From the NCBI GenBank assembly GCA_030152505.1, contig JASLJO010000164.1, positions 1 to 5,004 on the forward strand: DNA of 5,004 bases. The letters run 5' to 3'. Of this stretch, positions 4,509 to 5,004 are shown one piece after another; the first letter of the stretch is position 1, and each line of letters begins with the position of its first letter. The notes beneath the pieces were generated by a model. It was not told where the DNA came from. It did not search any database and saw nothing but the letters and a program-made list of their open reading frames with translations. The stretch is from Solirubrobacterales bacterium. Lineage in GTDB: Bacteria > Actinomycetota > Thermoleophilia > Solirubrobacterales > 70-9. Both the position numbers and the translations under genes were made by a program.

Positions 4509-5004
4509 AGCCGTTCCTCGGCGGTCTGCTCGCCGACCTCGCGCAGCGTCTCCCGGGCGCGCTCGAGTTGCCGCTGCAGGGCCTCGGAGCCGGTCCCGCC
4601 CTCGATCCGCTTCGACTCCAGCCAGCTCTCGCGTCGCAGCACGTCGTAGAAGGAGCCGTCGAGGTGCTCGCTGCGCCGCTTCAGATCCTCCTCGCTCAGC
4701 TCCGAGAGTGAGACGCCGCGCTCGACCGCGTCGCGGACGAGGCCACCGACGATCCCGTGTGCCTCGCGGAACGGTACCCCCTTGCGCACGAGCAGGTCGG
4801 CGACCTCGGTCGCCGCAAGCATCTCATCGCCGGATGCCTGCTCGAGCCGCTCACGGTGGAAGACAATCCCGGCGAGCATCCCCTCGGCGGCGTCGAGGCA
4901 GGACTCGACCGTGTCGATCGCGGCGAAGAGCGGCTCCTTGTCCTCCTGCATGTCCTTGCCGTAGGTGAGCGGCAGCGCGTGCATCGTTCCCAGTAGAGAC
5001 AGGT
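4505..5004 (-). CDS. argH: Argininosuccinate lyase, C-terminal part (runs off right edge)
   Basis: ArgH splits argininosuccinate into arginine and fumarate, the last step of arginine biosynthesis, as a cytoplasmic homotetramer of the fumarase/aspartase superfamily. The visible 165 complete codons begin LSLLGTMHALPLTYGKDMQE and continue with DKEPLF. This is the conserved helix segment (LPL-Y-KDMQEDKE) that follows the catalytic signature loop of the family; that loop and the N-terminal two thirds lie beyond position 5004. The rest matches the family's C-terminal helical domain: TEVADLLVRKGVPFREAHGIVG, then SEEDL and a Glu/Arg-rich terminal helix. The methionine at 4984 is internal, not a start, since the frame stays open to the window edge and keeps matching the family. 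The stop TGA (4507-4505) overlaps the GTG start of mpg. No truncation or frameshift is seen. Confidence 0.96.
   Translation of the reverse strand, partial: LSLLGTMHALPLTYGKDMQEDKEPLFAAIDTVESCLDAAEGMLAGIVFHRERLEQASGDEMLAATEVADLLVRKGVPFREAHGIVGGLVRDAVERGVSLSELSEEDLKRRSEHLDGSFYDVLRRESWLESKRIEGGTGSEALQRQLERARETLREVGEQTAEERL
4514..4519 (-). promoter_or_regulatory. mpg: Ribosome binding site of mpg
   Basis: GAGGAA on the minus strand (4519-4514) lies 5 nt before the GTG start at 4508, inside the last codons of argH. This spacing decides the start and supports re-initiation by ribosomes finishing argH. Confidence 0.65.

Noticed and set aside
1..5004. A novel defence, mobile or biosynthetic system
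   Set aside because: All major reading frames belong to well-known core families. No transposase, integrase, direct-repeat array, tRNA-adjacent site or unexplained conserved gene is visible.

Overview
The window is GC-rich chromosomal DNA from a bacterium that is very probably an actinomycete. The 5' end of its 16S rRNA gene and the style of its proteins suggest the deep-branching class Thermoleophilia (Solirubrobacterales or relatives), but this is inference from remembered sequence patterns and I place it only moderately. No mobile element, CRISPR array, tRNA or phage gene is visible. I see ordinary core genes and no novel defence or metabolic system.

Layout: (1) 1-140, minus strand: the first ~140 nt of a 16S rRNA gene, running off the left edge. 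(2) 141-451: the rRNA operon promoter (TAGGCA-17-TATACT) and a ~250-nt structured leader with a boxA-type antitermination element, a boxB-like hairpin upstream of it, and three further hairpins, one of which spans the mature 5' end of 16S. (3) 452 to about 1621, minus: tyrS, tyrosyl-tRNA synthetase, whose stop codon lies only ~30 bp from the rRNA promoter. (4) 1657-3912, plus: an intact class A penicillin-binding protein (GT51 glycosyltransferase plus transpeptidase), divergent from tyrS across a very short gap. (5) 3909-4508, minus: an AAG/MPG-family 3-methyladenine DNA glycosylase, convergent with the PBP gene and sharing 4 bp with its stop. (6) 4505 to the right edge, minus: the C-terminal part of argH, overlapping the glycosylase start by 4 bp.

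On the minus strand the order argH - mpg - tyrS - rrn reads as one co-oriented gene string (arginine synthesis, base-excision repair, Tyr-tRNA charging, ribosomal RNA). An oppositely oriented cell-wall polymerase gene sits inside it with almost no intergenic space on either side. argH and mpg are likely translationally coupled. tyrS must have its own promoter because the PBP gene separates it from mpg, and tyrS transcripts may read into the rRNA operon because no convincing terminator lies between them. The points most worth checking are the hairpin at the 16S 5' end, the missing conventional tyrS start codon, the paired cysteines of the PBP, and the interlocked stop codons at 3909-3912.
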